Counted from the stretch's first letter, positions 1 to 13,440 are shown. The stretch: 64,000 nucleotides of DNA from Pseudorasbora parva (GCF_024679245.1 NC_090178.1:5612202-5676201), one strand, 5' to 3'. Made by a program: numbers and translations. The notes: generated from the letters alone by a model not told the origin.

Positions 1-1846
1 TGTAAAGAAACACATATGGGTTCTTCTACAGAGCGGTGAAGACAAACTATCAAGATGGTGTAAGCATCAAGCAATTTTGTTTGTATGGACAATGAGGTTG
101 GTTTATTACTATGAGTGACCCAAGTGCATGCCAAAACGTGGGTTGAGGACGGTATGGTTGAACCGTTAAACCCCTAGTATGTATGCTAGGTGGCTTCCTA
201 TTGCCTTGCATGCAAGTCTTTGGGATACACTTTAGTACTTAGTGCTAGATATCCGTCACTGACCCCTGAGTAAGAGCAATGGTAATATTAATGCCGTGTT
301 TACAAAGAGCACTGAGAAATCATTATGTGACAATAACGGCTTGATGTTTGTCTCCGCTTCTGTGATCAAGGTTATCGATTGCATTGGACCTGTAATCTAT
401 AAGTAGGTAGTCACAGGATAAACCCGGAGATGCTCTCTCAGTTAAATCCATGGATTCCTAACTATTGTGTTTGTAACACCTAATCATTGACAGTGTCAAT
501 AGTGTGCTGTCAAAGCCCATGCGCTCCAGACGCTGTGAAGGCGCGCTAAATGTGCTAATGTAATTCAGTTTGTTCAGAAGTTTCTCTGAGTGTGAGTTTT
601 GATTTACATACTGCTGATTCAGATGCATTTAAAGTGCTCTTGTTAGAAAACGAAGGGGAAATAAGAGAAAATAGCTTGAGGCCGTACAGCTCCTCGCCTA
701 GGAAACGATCGTGAGTCTTTGCTTTTGTAAAAGTTGTTTATCACTCACATGTCTCTTATTTGCTATGAGAAGCAATAGTTTGGAATGGGAATGTTCTGTC
801 TGTTCTGGCTTATAAATGAAGCAAACCGCTGCACCGGTCCAACACTTCCAGCCGGAAAGAACAAATGCGCTGCATGCCAGTTGGATTGTACAAGACTGAC
901 CCTGGACCGCGTCCAAATCCGCCCCTACACCCCCTGTGTCTAGTCTGGAGGCGCCGGTGCAGAGGAGCATTGTGGGATTTTTAATGAAGTCCAACTCGAT
1001 CTATCATGTGTCCATGGAAACGTTTGCTTTCCTTCCCTCGCATTTCACCAAAACTGAGACAAACTAACAATCAAAGCTGACCTTCAAATAACCTCTGACA
1101 TCTCTGCCTCTTTTGGCAACTGGATTATACGAGCAGTGGGAATGAACTCCGGGAAGTTAAACAGACCTGGCTCTCGCAGTCAAACACAGAGCCAGAGACA
1201 TTTCAGCAAGCTATATTTATAATAAAAAAAGCACTATGTAAAGTTCAATAAATAGTCTTTACTCCTCTCCTGATGTTGTTCTGGCCTGCATTGTTTTCTT
1301 TCTTCAATGAAACAGCGAGGGTTTGGAGGTTATTTTGAACAGCTTCTGCTTTCAATGGAAATTGGATGGTGATTTATGCTGCCAAGCTCCAAAAAGAACA
1401 CCAAGAAGTATAAGAAGTTGTGCATATGACAAACAATTTTAAGTTGTTATTTAATAATAAATGATGTTTTTACTAAACAAGGTTCGGGAGGAGCATGTTC
1501 AGATAACTGACACAGGTGGAGAGCGCTCAGCTAATCAACAAAAGAGGCGTATATATACACACAACCGTCTTACCTCCATTTTGTTGACAGTTTATTAACA
1601 TCCCTCCACCACCCCTTGTCCACATTTTGCTCTTTTTTTTTCAGCTGTAAACCACTTACATAAGGGGGGTACTCTGGGTTTGGGCCGAAGTCCGTTCTCG
1701 AAGACCTCCCCCCCGGACAGCATGGCAAATACACATTCAAATTTACTCTCTATAATTATATGTAAGTGTGAACTCGTGATGCCTGCCCCTTTTGAATGTG
1801 CTTGTATTAAGTTAAAAATTGCATTAATTCACAAATGTGGCACGAT
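1..1846. other. No gene seen; intron-like sequence
   Basis: I see no convincing exon, RNA gene or repeat here. The only open frame of note (698-994, minus) has no recognisable domain and reads as chance. The base composition is ordinary and there are no long simple repeats. Confidence 0.5.
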
Positions 1847-2015
1847 CACTAAAAAATGCTGGGTTAAAAACAACCCAAGTTGGGTTGAAAAAGGACAAAC
1901 CCGGAAATTGGATTGTTTGAACCCAGTGAATAGACCCATTCAAACAACCCCATTTATGGATTTGTCCATTTTCAACCCAACTTGGGTTGTTTTTAACCTA
2001 GCATTTTTTAGAGTG
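1847..2015. mobile_element. Palindromic MITE, about 169 bp
   Basis: The two ends are inverted copies of each other. The left arm reads AAAAAATGCTGGGTT followed by AAAAACAACCCAAGTTGGG, and the right arm is the reverse complement, ending in AGCATTTTTTAGAGTG. There is no coding capacity. The right end abuts a TA, which would fit a Tc1/mariner-type target, but the left flank has lost a clear TA. The family is common in cyprinid genomes as far as I recall; the superfamily is an inference. Confidence 0.75.
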
Positions 2016-2046
2016 TACGAGTGAGTGAGGTTAACAGTCTTAATTA

Positions 2047-2535
2047 GGGCTGTGCGATATTGAAGAAAAATGCAATATGCAATATCTCGTTAAATAATGC
2101 GATATTCGATATGTGATACGATATTGCAATTAGTGTGTAAAATCTATTTCAATTATATTTAAAACATTATTTAAAAACTGAGAATTAAACCATTTGTGTT
2201 TCACATTCTCTCTGGGAAAAGAAAGCATCGCTACAACTTCTGAAAGTGACCAGCAGTCACTTTTCGGTGTGTGTGTGTGTGTGTCAGACAGCGCGAAACA
2301 GCAAGTTACTGTTTTTCGCAAAATATTGCATTTAATAACTCTTTTTAACATCAAGCAAGTCCCAACATTCATGTAAAGTAACATTCATGTGCCCAGTTTA
2401 TTCTCTGCTCTATGTGTCGACCTAAAACGGACACTTTTCACAATGTTGAAGTAGCCTATTAAAATCATTCAGTTATTGCATGCCGTTGCGTTATGCAGAT
2501 TGCGATATGTACATTTGCGATATTTTGATATTTGC
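2047..2535. mobile_element. Possible hAT-like fragment rich in GCGATAT motifs
   Basis: The left edge reads TAGGGCTGTGCGATATTG, which resembles hAT-type terminal repeats of fish. Repeats of GCGATAT recur through the segment and again near 2500-2525. No transposase and no clean target duplication are visible, so the boundaries are approximate. Confidence 0.35.
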
Positions 2536-3150
2536 TAGTTGCATTCTGTCGCGGATAACCCACAATAACATATTAAAGAGGAATTTTGCCTCTTATAACA
2601 TCTAGGTCAATAATGTATGCTGTACAAAACAAAAAAAAAAAAAATAAACAAAACATGCAGCAGACTTCAAATGCATCCATCCTGTTATGAAACATGCTGC
2701 TTTGACAAGAACACCTCTTCTCCGGTCACAGGAACAGCCCGTGATGTCGAGCCCCTCCAATCTCACGCCTGTTTCCTGTAACTGTAGATGTTCTGTAGGC
2801 GCTAATGGGATTGACTGCGCTCCCATCGGTGCTCTTTTCCAAGCATGTGCTCTCCATTCTCATCACAGTCGTGTCCTTTATATAGTGGCTCTTCTCCAGA
2901 ACGCTCCACCGGTTCTGCTCTCGTCTCGTCACTGGAGACTCAGTGAGAGAGTAATAGGTCAATGCATTTGGCACATATTCTTGCTTAATGCAAGTTTATT
3001 TTACTATTAATTTTATACTATTAAATATCATTATATAATTTACTAATATTTTGAATTAGCTTTTATATACTGTATATATGTTAGATGCAATTAATCTAAA
3101 ATGAATCAGTTTAACAGCACGTGTGTGTGCGCGTGTGTGCGAGCGCTTGT
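2536..3150. other. No gene seen
   Basis: The segment contains an A-rich run at 2629-2645 and otherwise ordinary sequence. Short open frames on both strands overlap each other and match no domain I know. Confidence 0.45.
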
Positions 3151-3303
3151 TTTTGTGACATCAGGACACAAATATGTATAATGACATGGGTATGACAGGT
3201 ATTACAGGAGAGGGTGAAATATGAGGACATTACCCATGTCCCCACTTTTCAAAAGGGTTATAAATCGTACAGGATGAGTTTTTTTGAGAAAGTAAAAATG
3301 CAG
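3151..3303 (+). repeat. GT-associated dispersed repeat, copy 1
   Basis: This stretch contains CCCATGTCCCCACTTTTCAA, then GAGTTTTTTTGAGAAAGTAA and an ATGCAGAATG end running straight into a GT array. The same modules recur near 10.1-10.6 kb, 44.3-44.5 kb (reversed) and 48.8-49.1 kb, so it is a dispersed family. It has no coding capacity and the class is unknown to me. Confidence 0.65.
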
Positions 3304-3419
<116 letters not shown>

Positions 3420-3900
3420 ATTATTTTAATTTAGTTTTTTTAATATAATTTTAGTTTTATTGTTAGTTTAATTCGTTTTATTAAATGAGTTTATTTATTT
3501 ATTAGTTTTATTTGGTTTAACATTTTGTGATCTTGTTTTTTTTAACAATAATCTTGTTTACAGTGTTGGACTGATAAATTCGTTTTGATACAATTACAGA
3601 AATCAGTATGTGTTCAAATGTCAAAAGATATAAATATTAAAATATTTTAGAAATTGAGTTAAGTTAATGTTCTCATGCAATATTTAACTTAAACTCCAAT
3701 TCCATCCTGTTTGGTTACATCCTGGTAATTTTATTGCCATTGTGTAAATAATCACAATATTTAGCTAAAATGAAGCATTTCTAAATGTACAGCATAACAT
3801 AAATAATCCCACAAATCTCAGAGTACCAATCTTAGAAGAAAAGGTTCTGTTTTGATCCCTGGGGCTAGAAATCTTATGTTCAAGAGGTTCTATATGTCTT
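3420..3900. other. AT-rich sequence without a gene
   Basis: The segment is AT-rich with short T runs. No exon or structured repeat is visible. Confidence 0.5.
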
Positions 3901-4813
3901 ATGCCTGGTTCAGACTACACGATATTAGCCTGAATTTGGCACCATCTGTTTGACGTAAGGTGTCGTAGGGATTCGTAAACGATCATGGATGTCGGGACGC
4001 AAGAATCGATCGTTTTATCTCGTATAGTGTGTCATAGTATACGACAACCGAATCCGCGTCTGCGATAGTTCACGGCGTCATGACAGAAAGACTAGCATGT
4101 TTAATTTTTTTTGCGGTCCTTCACGACGGGTTCTGTCACGTGTGACGCTGACCAACCGGAGCACTGAAAGTTTTCGAACACAGCTTTCAAACACGGCGAA
4201 ACGCATGAGAGATGACGGAGCGGCTAACTTTAGGTGGAATTATAAAATGGAGGAAAGGTTCGTGGAGTTGTGGCAACAGTACTCCTGCCTGTACGATGTG
4301 TCATCGACGGACTACCACAACTGAATAAGAAAAATGCTGGCGAACGATAGCGGAAGCCCTTCAGGAACCCGGTGAGTAACGTTACTGGAATGTAAGCTTA
4401 GGGATGTTTTACAAATATGTTGTGGTGGCAAGCTTTTACTACTGGCTAATAACTAAATATTTAATATAAAAAGAACAAGATTTTACCTCAAGTTCTCTTT
4501 GGAGGATTGACAGCCCATAATGTCCTCTTCCAGCAAGCCAGGAACATGTCCTTTTTTGGGTCTTCTTTTTATTTTTGCGCTTTTCTAAACATAAAACAGC
4601 CAAAACACGCTGCTTCGGGCATCGTTTGTTTAACGTTACACTCTTGTTTCTGAAAGTCGATGACATCACGCATGTCGTGACAACAAGCGATGATAGGTCG
4701 AGTATCAACGTGTAGTCTGTTTCTAGTCCAGGACACGACAAGATTTTAGGAGTAAAAATTGCGTAATCTGACACAGTAACAGACAAAAATATCTTGTAGT
4801 CTGAACCAGGCAT
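3901..4813. mobile_element. PIF/Harbinger-type element with a MADF exon remnant
   Basis: The ends are inverted repeats: ATGCCTGGTTCAGACTACAC at the left and its near-exact reverse complement at 4788-4813, with TA-rich flanks. The 913-bp body carries no transposase but includes a decayed exon for a MADF (Myb/SANT-like) domain at 4205-4371. PIF/Harbinger elements are known to encode a transposase plus a Myb-like or MADF accessory DNA-binding protein, so I infer a non-autonomous Harbinger derivative that kept the accessory gene's first exon. Superfamily assignment is an inference from tip sequence and this exon. Confidence 0.65.
4205..4371 (+). pseudogene. MADF-domain exon remnant, frameshifted
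   Basis: The frame opening MRDDGAANFRWNYKMEERFV continues ELWQQYSCLYDVSSTDYHN and then meets a stop at 4322-4324. A one-base shift restores a plausible C-terminal part of the domain, KCWRTIAEALQEP (from 4332), which runs to a good splice donor, G followed by GTGAGT at 4372. The spacing of W, LYD, Y and the later W..IA..L residues fits the MADF fold, known in fly Adf-1-type transcription factors and in Harbinger accessory proteins. The frameshift makes it non-functional. A host Myb/SANT gene is less likely because the exon sits between transposon ends. Confidence 0.6.
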
Positions 4814-4978
4814 AAAAGACGTGTCTTAAATGGATGCATAATACTTTCATCTTTAAGTTATTTAAAAAAAGTTTCAGTGACAAAGTATGTTAACAAGGTG
4901 TTGAATTTATCAAAGTTAATTCAAATAATAAATAAAAACCTTAATTAATTAGCCTGACGTGGTCATACTCAATTCTCG

Positions 4979-5018
4979 TCAGAATATGAGTCTGATGCGC
5001 ATCAGACTCATATTCTGA
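4979..5018. repeat. Perfect 40-bp palindrome
   Basis: Two 20-bp arms meet without a spacer at 4998/4999; the left arm contains AATATGAGTCTGATGC and the right arm is its exact reverse complement. It lies 22 bp from a second perfect palindrome. Confidence 0.95.
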
Positions 5019-5040
5019 AACATTCTGTGTGTTTCATATT

Positions 5041-5110
5041 TTGAAACACGCCTCATAATCACAGCCCAATGGAGCGCTCCATTGGGCTGTGATTATGAGG
5101 CGTGTTTCAA
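5041..5110. repeat. Perfect 70-bp palindrome
   Basis: Two 35-bp arms meet at 5075/5076 in GGAGC/GCTCC with no spacer and no mismatch. The bases at 5029-5049 also form a small hairpin (GTGTTTCA, short loop, TGAAACAC) that shares part of the left arm. The sequence after 5110 resembles a dispersed cyprinid element, but I cannot name it. Confidence 0.95.
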
Positions 5111-7213
5111 CCAAACCAGGAAAGACCTCAATTGGACAGACCTACAACCAATCAGAGCAACGAAGCGACGCATTGTCAAATGTCTGTGGAGACTGCAGGT
5201 ATCGTTCCGAGTTTAGGTATAGGAACGCCTTTTGGGGGACTAATTTTCCTCCACTTCAGAGTAGTGTCTAACCCAGAATGTTGAATGTCCAAACTGTACG
5301 GTCGTCCAAATCGTCCCAATGGAGGCTAACGATCGGCGGGTGAAGGTCGATGCGCGTTCTGTCTTTTCAGCCGGGCAATGGGATTTTATTCAAATTTCTC
5401 TTTATCTGACTCCATTTAATCATAATTTATAATATAGGTTAGAATGCCAATTGGTCATTTATATTTAATAGTTTAAGTACACATTTAATTATTCCGTTTA
5501 ACCCTTTGTTGAAATCATACCCAACCTGAATAATTCAAGTCAGAATCAAAGTGTAACAATTTATTAACAGTCAGGTAAATGTATGAAGCCAATTACATAG
5601 TCAATTCAAAGGTAATCCATATATAACATCAAATACTCTGAAGTAAAGAATGAAATATATACCTGACTTCTGAAAATTACATAATGCTGGCTATCTTTTG
5701 AGACGTCCAGCATTACGGGCTGACCGGTTTAAAGTGTCAAGCCCTAAGCTCTTTGCAACGTTCCCTTAAATATCCAGAAACAAATGCACAAACTCTTTGA
5801 AGTGTAAACACGAGTTCACAATGGGAATTTGCATTGATCAAGACTTGTATTGATGCAAAGGCCAAATGGCTGAAAGCCACACCCACCAAACTAAGACAAG
5901 ATATCTCTAAACTCTTAACACATTGATTATCTTTTGGTTAACTTCTGTGGGGATGAGATCTTTGTACCAGTCGCACTGAGACATTTCAAACGATATCAAT
6001 CACATATAATATTGTATCGTGTGGATTGACATTGTAAGAGAGAGATTTTGTGTGTATTTTCAGTGATCTCAGCATAAGAGAGGGAAGGAATTGGGGGAGA
6101 GGGAGTCAACTGGGAAAGATGTAGATTAGCTGATAGTGAGGGACCTCACCTGCGTCTCCAGTGGTGTGTGAGGGACAGTTCAGATGTTAATTTCCTTTAT
6201 TTTCTCAGAGAGTCGTTGTTCCTCAATTAGACATTTCGGCATCTGTTCGTTTTTTCCAGCCTTACAAAACGCATGCCATATGAAACACCGGCCGCTGCTG
6301 TTTTAAAAAAAGACATGTCATCATACGACTTGCTCTTGTATGTGCTGGAGGTTGAGATTTTGTCTCTTAGCCCATTATTTGAAAAAACAAAAATGTGTGT
6401 GTCAGTTTTATGATTGAGTGGGGAGTTTTACCCTCAGTCTGAGCTCCTCATGGTGGACTATTACTACAGTCTGTGCAGCATTGTGTTATTCAGGACGGGG
6501 CCAAAGACCAGCATCAAAAGGAAAAGGGCAATGGTCATCGAGTGGAGTTTAAGTTATTGATTGGTTTGACCCGTGTTTGACCTGACACATTCTTGACAAG
6601 ATGTATTGGACTTTTCAGGAAGACGATGTCAATAGATCTATGAAACATTTTAATGAGTTTCCTTCCCTGTCAGGTGTCTAATTTTACCTTTAAATCTGGT
6701 TAAAGAAAGTCAATGAAGCTTAGACGAAATTGTTTCTAGTGAAACATGCACATTGTTAGGTGGTTCATTTGGCAAGGGCTGATTCGGAAGCATTAATACA
6801 TCAACACATCATTGCTTCTGTATCTCAGATGCCTTCGACTCTAGTAAAGCCTATAGTCCAGGCCATATCAGCAAAGAATCGTGCTTTATTAAAGGCGTTT
6901 TATATCCCACTCTGTGTATTCTGCGCCTCCTCTGCTTCCCCATCATGTCCCATGACACCATGTTCTGCTGAGGGTGGCGAAACCAGACGGAAAAGGTGTA
7001 AATGGTGTGAGAGGAGCGATCTCTGCAGGTCAGCACACAGTCAGATGTTACTTTCTTTACTGAATGTGAACCGAGGAAGCAAACAGGATGAAGAATTATA
7101 ATTAAAATGTGAATGTATATACATTTAAATGATTATTTAAATACATTTTAAAACGCCAACTGGCTTGACAAAAGTTTAAAAAGCCAAAGACGGACGGATG
7201 AACAGACGGAAAT
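5111..7213. other. No gene seen
   Basis: I find no supported exon or RNA gene. The frames at 6760-7101 (+) and 6851-7036 (-) overlap and carry no domain. Part of 5111-5280 may belong to the element containing the palindromes. Confidence 0.45.
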
Positions 7214-7260
7214 GACAGACAGACAGACAGACAGACAGACAGGACAGACAGACAGACAGA
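7214..7260 (+). repeat. (GACA)n microsatellite
   Basis: GACA tetranucleotides form a nearly perfect tract with one two-base interruption near 7242, followed by GGAT-rich sequence. Confidence 0.95.
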
Positions 7261-7500
7261 TGGTTGGATGGTTAAATGGATGGATGTGTGGTGATTTTAC
7301 TTTCGTCCACCCAAGGACGCTAAGTAAGGTAGTGATTGGTACTTGCGTCACCGCTGACGTTGTGATTTTGGGATCAAACGTCACTTAAGGTGTGGTTATG
7401 AGTATATCAGAGGACCACCTTCCCCTCTTTTAGTTTGGGACATTAGTCAAGGTATTGTTCTGTATAAGAACACTCCACACAGGAGGCTGTCCAGTCATTT

Positions 7501-7553
7501 AGAATGAATGAATGAATGAATGAATGAATGAATGAATGAATGAATGAATGAAG
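7501..7553 (+). repeat. (AATG)n microsatellite
   Basis: About 13 perfect tetranucleotide copies. Confidence 0.95.
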
Positions 7554-7861
7554 GGCTTCATTATTATTATGAAGGGGGAGGGTTGGTCAGCTGATTTATC
7601 TAAAAAAAGATGGGTGAGATTTCTAACTTGTAGAGCCTCTTCTGTATTATCAGTACAAGGAAGACACAAGATAAACAAGAATAACTAACACAACCACTAA
7701 ATGAATACAAAGAATGATAAAGGAATAAAGTGCATAATATGAAGTGAAGGTTTGCTCTCCTGAGTGTAACCTCTCCTGTTCAAGACACCCGCTCCAAGCA
7801 GGACCCGAACCAAAAGCATTGATCGATTCACTGATTCATGGCCATTTTAATCTTTATTAGA

Positions 7862-8163
7862 GGAACACGGAAGAGAAGACAATGCTGAATAAAGTCGTAG
7901 TTTTTGTTATTTTTGGACCAAAATGTATTTTCGATGCTTCAAGAGATTCTAATTAACTAACTGATGTCTCATATGGACTACTTTGATTATGTTTTATTAC
8001 CTTTCTGGACATGGACAGTATAGTGTGCATAGACTGCATACGCTCTGGGACTAAATATAAAATATCTCAAACTGTGTTCTTAAACAGGTCTTACGGGTGT
8101 GAATGACATTAGGGTGAGTCATTAATGACATCAATTTCATTTTTGGGTGAACTAACCCTTTAA
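7862..8163. mobile_element. Right-hand part of a TTAA-type DNA element
   Basis: The segment ends TTTTTGGGTGAACTAACCC TTTAA, the end of a very abundant cyprinid element whose opposite tip reads TTAAAGGGTTAGTTCACCC. The internal text GGGTGAGTCATTAATGACAT fits the same family. No left tip is visible, so it appears truncated. There is no coding sequence. Confidence 0.6.
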
Positions 8164-8968
<805 letters not shown>

Positions 8969-9067
8969 TGAGCATTGGCTGTTTTTTTTGCACAGGTTCA
9001 CCATCTTTTCAGTGTTATGTGGTTTGGCTGTAGATGCGTTTGCAAAGAGTTTTTATAGCATATCGAA

Positions 9068-9135
9068 TGCTTTACATTTAAAGTGCATTTACTTTTATGC
9101 TCTTGGCAGATGCTTTATTCCAAAGTGACTTACGA
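9068..9135 (-). mobile_element. L2/SINE-type 3' tail fragment
   Basis: On the plus strand the motif GGCAGATGCTTTATTCCAAA followed by GTGACTTACGA is the reverse complement of the conserved 3' tail shared by fish L2 LINEs and many of their SINEs. Only the tail is present. Confidence 0.55.
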
Positions 9136-10100
9136 GGACGGTATGTGTTTTAGCACACATCAAGTTTGAGAGAAAAAAGGGGATTGCAAAGTACTGTTGG
9201 TGTTTCAGTTATAGACAGATGGTAAAAGATGAAGAAACACACACGGTCAGTTTTGGAGAAGTAGCTGTTAAAACTCAATCGAGTTTAACCGTTTCTTCCC
9301 GATTGAAATAGGTTAGCTAGTAGCATCTTTTAATATTGATTTTATTTACATGAACTAGGAACAGTTGTATTTGATGATAAGATGAATAAACATCATAACA
9401 AATGCTCTGTATTGCTTTTTGGTCGTTAATGCATTAATGAACACGAATGAATGGGACTTTAATGTAAAGTGGTACTGATGTCTTGGATGAGTTCACATTG
9501 AGATCTCTGTCCTTTGTCCATTGTTGAGCAATGAGATCAAATGGAGAGCAAAATGGGACTGACGTTACTCAGATGTTTTTCTGAGATTGTCTTCCAAAAT
9601 AAGTTTTATTTTGTATCCATCAGAAGGCTTTTACAATTTTATTCATCTAGCTTTGATTCAAATAATACATTGTATTTACTTTGAGGATGTAGATAAAAAC
9701 AGCAAGATTAAGGCAAAATCGTCAGGGAATCCTTTGGGAATTACAAGTAAGATAATGAAAAACTGGCCACAACTGTATGACGAAGCAGGAGGATTAAAGG
9801 AGATTGGAGAATTTGTTACAGTAACGACTTAGATGGAAATAAGTCAGAAGTCGAAAGGAAAATGAGGGACGGTGGGATATTTCCGTCTTCATCATGACGT
9901 CCGGTAGTCATGACGGCCTTATCTACAGCGCTCACTAATCGCTGTTGACCAGTTTTACCCAGAAGCCTTTAAGCCCCTTGATGACCATTGGAGACGTTTT
10001 TAGTTCAATCACTTTTCCTCTGATTATATTTACGTTGTTCCGGTTTGCTTCTGTTGTAATTTAAGATAAAAGCAAATTGAAAAAAATAAGAAAATATACA
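9136..10100. other. No gene seen
   Basis: An 81-codon frame at 9587-9832 has no recognisable domain and no convincing splice or promoter context. I treat it as chance. Confidence 0.4.
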
Positions 10101-10575
<475 letters not shown>

Positions 10576-10577
10576 AA

Positions 10578-10610
10578 CGTGTGTTTGTGTGTGTGTGTGT
10601 GTGTTTGAGT

Positions 10611-10674
<64 letters not shown>
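10578..10674 (+). repeat. (GT)n and (GA)n microsatellites
   Basis: A short GT tract (10578-10604) is followed, after TTTGAGTGAA, by about 60 bp of GA. Confidence 0.95.
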
Positions 10675-10678
<4 letters not shown>

Positions 10679-11709
10679 AAAACAAAATGACAATGAATAA
10701 ATATCTCTTCAAGACATGTTGTACAAATCACCCTCTTCTTATAATTTAATGTTGCTTTAAAGTTATCTAAGCACAACTAAACAATCCACTTACCAAGATG
10801 AACAATGTTTGCATTTTCCTATAAATATTCTGCGATCATTTGTCATGACCAGAGCACAGTGACTTCTGAATTTCCTGTAGAATGTTGACTGCGCCAAGTC
10901 ATTTTGCTCTCAGCCAATCAGCTTTGTTCTGCTCTCTGAAAATGAGCCTGTAAGTTGATTTGGAGCATGAAAACATCTGATTGGCTGCCAGGTGTGGTTG
11001 GTGATTGTCTCTAAGTGTAGAGAGAAGCGAGAAAGGTAAATAAGAGGCATGAAATGAACTTGTTTTCTTGCCTTGAGGGTTTGTGAAGTTTTACATTTGC
11101 AGTAGCGTCTGGACACAATTTCAGTGGAGCCGCAGATGTAATAATGAGGAAACTAACTGCCTTCTTGAAACGCGGGAGAAAAACATACTGTAGAAGGAAG
11201 AAGATGAAACGGTGGACTGCTAATTAAATGGTGAATGAAAAATAAAGGTTTTAGGTAGACGGCTTGAAATTATGAAGTGGTAAATGGATGTAATCATGTT
11301 TCAGACCGTAAATATGTTCCTGGGGCCATTTTCGCAGTTTTATTGAGCTAGCGTAGCATGGTGTGAAATTAAAGGTGAATCTTCAAGGTGGTTTTACATC
11401 AAGCTCTAATTAACCAGAGTGTCCACCAATCAAGAGGTCCATTGTGCAAATTTCCATTTTAATATGCTTTTGCATTTCATATTCTGAAGATTAGTGGTTT
11501 TCAATCTTTCAGGCCTCAATGCATTTATTTGACTAATTTCTATTACCTGGCCATGTTAGCTGAAAAGGGACAATGAGGCCCATCAAACAGTGAATGATTT
11601 GAACTCTGCATGAGTAATCATGGGAATACTGCAGATCCATCAGATCATTTTTTATTTAATCGCAAAATGAAACTTTTATTGGCCAACTCTTTATACAAAG
11701 CTGGATATA
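10675..11709. other. No gene seen
   Basis: Ordinary, AT-leaning sequence between the microsatellites and a Tc1-like element. Nothing coding is supported. Confidence 0.45.
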
Positions 11710-13130
11710 CAGTGAGGAAAATAAGTATTCGAACACCCTGCTATTTTGCAAGTTCTCCCACTTGGAAATCATGGAGGGGTCTGAAATTGTCATCGTAGGT
11801 GCATGTCCACTGTGAGAGAAATAATCTAAAAAAAAAATCCAGAAATCACAATATATGATTTTTAAACTATTTATTTGTATGATACAGCTGCAAATAAGTA
11901 TTTGAACACCTGTCTATCAGCTAGAATTCTGACCCTCAAAGACCTGTTAGTCTGCCTTTAAAATGTCCACCTCTACTCCACTTATTATCCTAAATTAGAT
12001 GCACCTGTTTGAGGTCGTTAGCTGCATAAAGACACCTGTCCACCCCATGCAATCAGTAAAAATCCAACTACTAACATGGCCAAGACCAAAGAGCTGTCCA
12101 AAGACACTAGAGACAAAATTGTACACCTCCACAAGGCTGAAAAGGATTATGGGGAAATTGCCAAGCAGCTTGGTGAAAAAAGGTCCACTGTTGGAGCAAT
12201 CATTAGAAAATGGAGGAAGCTAAACATGACTGTCAATCTCCCTCAGATTTGGGCTCCATGCAAGATCTCACCTTGTGGGGTCTCAATGATCCTAAAAAAG
12301 GTGAGAAATCAGCCCAGAACTACACTGGTGGAGCTGGTCAATGACCTGAAAAGAGCTGGGACCACCGTTTCCAAGGTTACTGTTGGTAATACACTAAGAC
12401 GTCATGGTTTGAAATCCTGGATGGCACGGAAGATTCCCCTGCTTAAACCAGCACACGTCCAGGCCTGTCTTAAGTTTGCCAATGACCATTTGGATGATCC
12501 AGAGAAATCATGGAAGAAAGTCATGTGGTCAGATGAGACCAAAATAGAACTTTTTGGACATAATTCCACTAAACGTGTTTGGAGGAAGATGATGAGTACC
12601 ATCCCAAGAACACCATCCCTACTGTGAGGCATGGGGTGGTGGCATCATGCTTTGGGGGTGTTTTTCTGCACATGGGACAGGGGCGACTGCACTGTATTAA
12701 GGAGAGGATGACCAGGACCATGTATTGCGAGATTTTGGTGAACAACCTCCTTCCCTCAGTTAGAGCATTGAAGATGAGTCGAGGCTGGGTCTTCCAACAG
12801 GACAATGACACGAAGCACACAGCCAGGATAACCAAGGAGTGGCTCTGTAAGAAGCATATCAAGGTTCTGGCGTGGCCTAACCAGTCTCCAGAACTAAACC
12901 CAATCGCGAATCTTTGGAGGGAGCTCAAACTCTGTTTCTCAGGGACAGGCCAGAAATCTGACTGATCTAGAGAAGATCTGTGTGGAGGAGTGCGCCAAAA
13001 TCTCTCCTGCAGTGTGTGCAAACCTGGTGAAAAACTACAGGAAACGTTTGACCTCTGTAATTGCAAACAAAGGATACTGTACCAAATATTAACATTGATT
13101 TTCTCAGGTGTTCAAATGTCCAAATGTATC
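11710..13130 (+). mobile_element. Decayed Tc1-like transposon A
   Basis: The left end follows a TA and reads CAGTGAGGAAAATAAGTATT; a direct internal repeat, CAAATAAGTATTTGAACACC, occurs at 11891-11910, giving the IR/DR layout of fish Tc1-like elements. The right inverted repeat is eroded: TCTCAGGTGTTCAAATGT remains near 13102. It contains a broken transposase at 12076-13092. Confidence 0.9.
12076..13092 (+). pseudogene. Tc1-like transposase, frameshifted, catalytic E lost
   Basis: The first segment (12076 to about 12590) gives an N-terminal helix-turn-helix region starting [20 protein letters not shown] and reaches the first catalytic aspartate in [13 protein letters not shown] frameshift near 12590 moves the reading to the next frame, which carries the second aspartate in [11 protein letters not shown]. 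Thirty-four residues later, where DD34E transposases have glutamate, the sequence is NPIANLW, so the third catalytic residue is alanine. A second frameshift near 12930 leads to the usual end with [20 protein letters not shown] and a stop at 13090-13092. Both frameshifts and the E-to-A change make it inactive. Confidence 0.93.
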
Positions 13131-13234
13131 CATATAGATAGAATGTATACATTTATCCATGTAGATACAGTATTCTAGCATGAAGCGACAACAAATCTCA
13201 GCTTGATTGTTTATATCATTGCAAAATGTAAACT

Positions 13235-13378
13235 ATATTATCAGCTCGAATCTGCTAAATGTGACTGTAAGGTGTGAATATAAGATGTTATAAGAAAATA
13301 TAAACTTAAACTACATTATTTTCTGTAAAGCTGCTTTGAAGCAATGTGTATTGTGAAAAGCGCTATATATACCGAAAC
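13235..13378 (+). mobile_element. SINE-like 3' tail fragment
   Basis: TGTAAAGCTGCTTTGAAGCA and GTGAAAAGCGCTATATATAC resemble the conserved 3' region of fish SINEs that borrow an L2-type LINE tail. No tRNA-like head is visible; the fragment abuts the Tc1 remnant at 13379, whose left tip is missing. Confidence 0.45.
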
Positions 13379-13440
13379 AAGTGAATAACACTGATTATCT
13401 CTTCATCACTGCACCTGTTAGTGGGTGGGATATATTTAGT

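Noticed and set aside
9587..9832. 81-codon frame as a small gene
   Set aside because: No recognisable motif and no supporting context; the length is expected by chance in AT-rich DNA.
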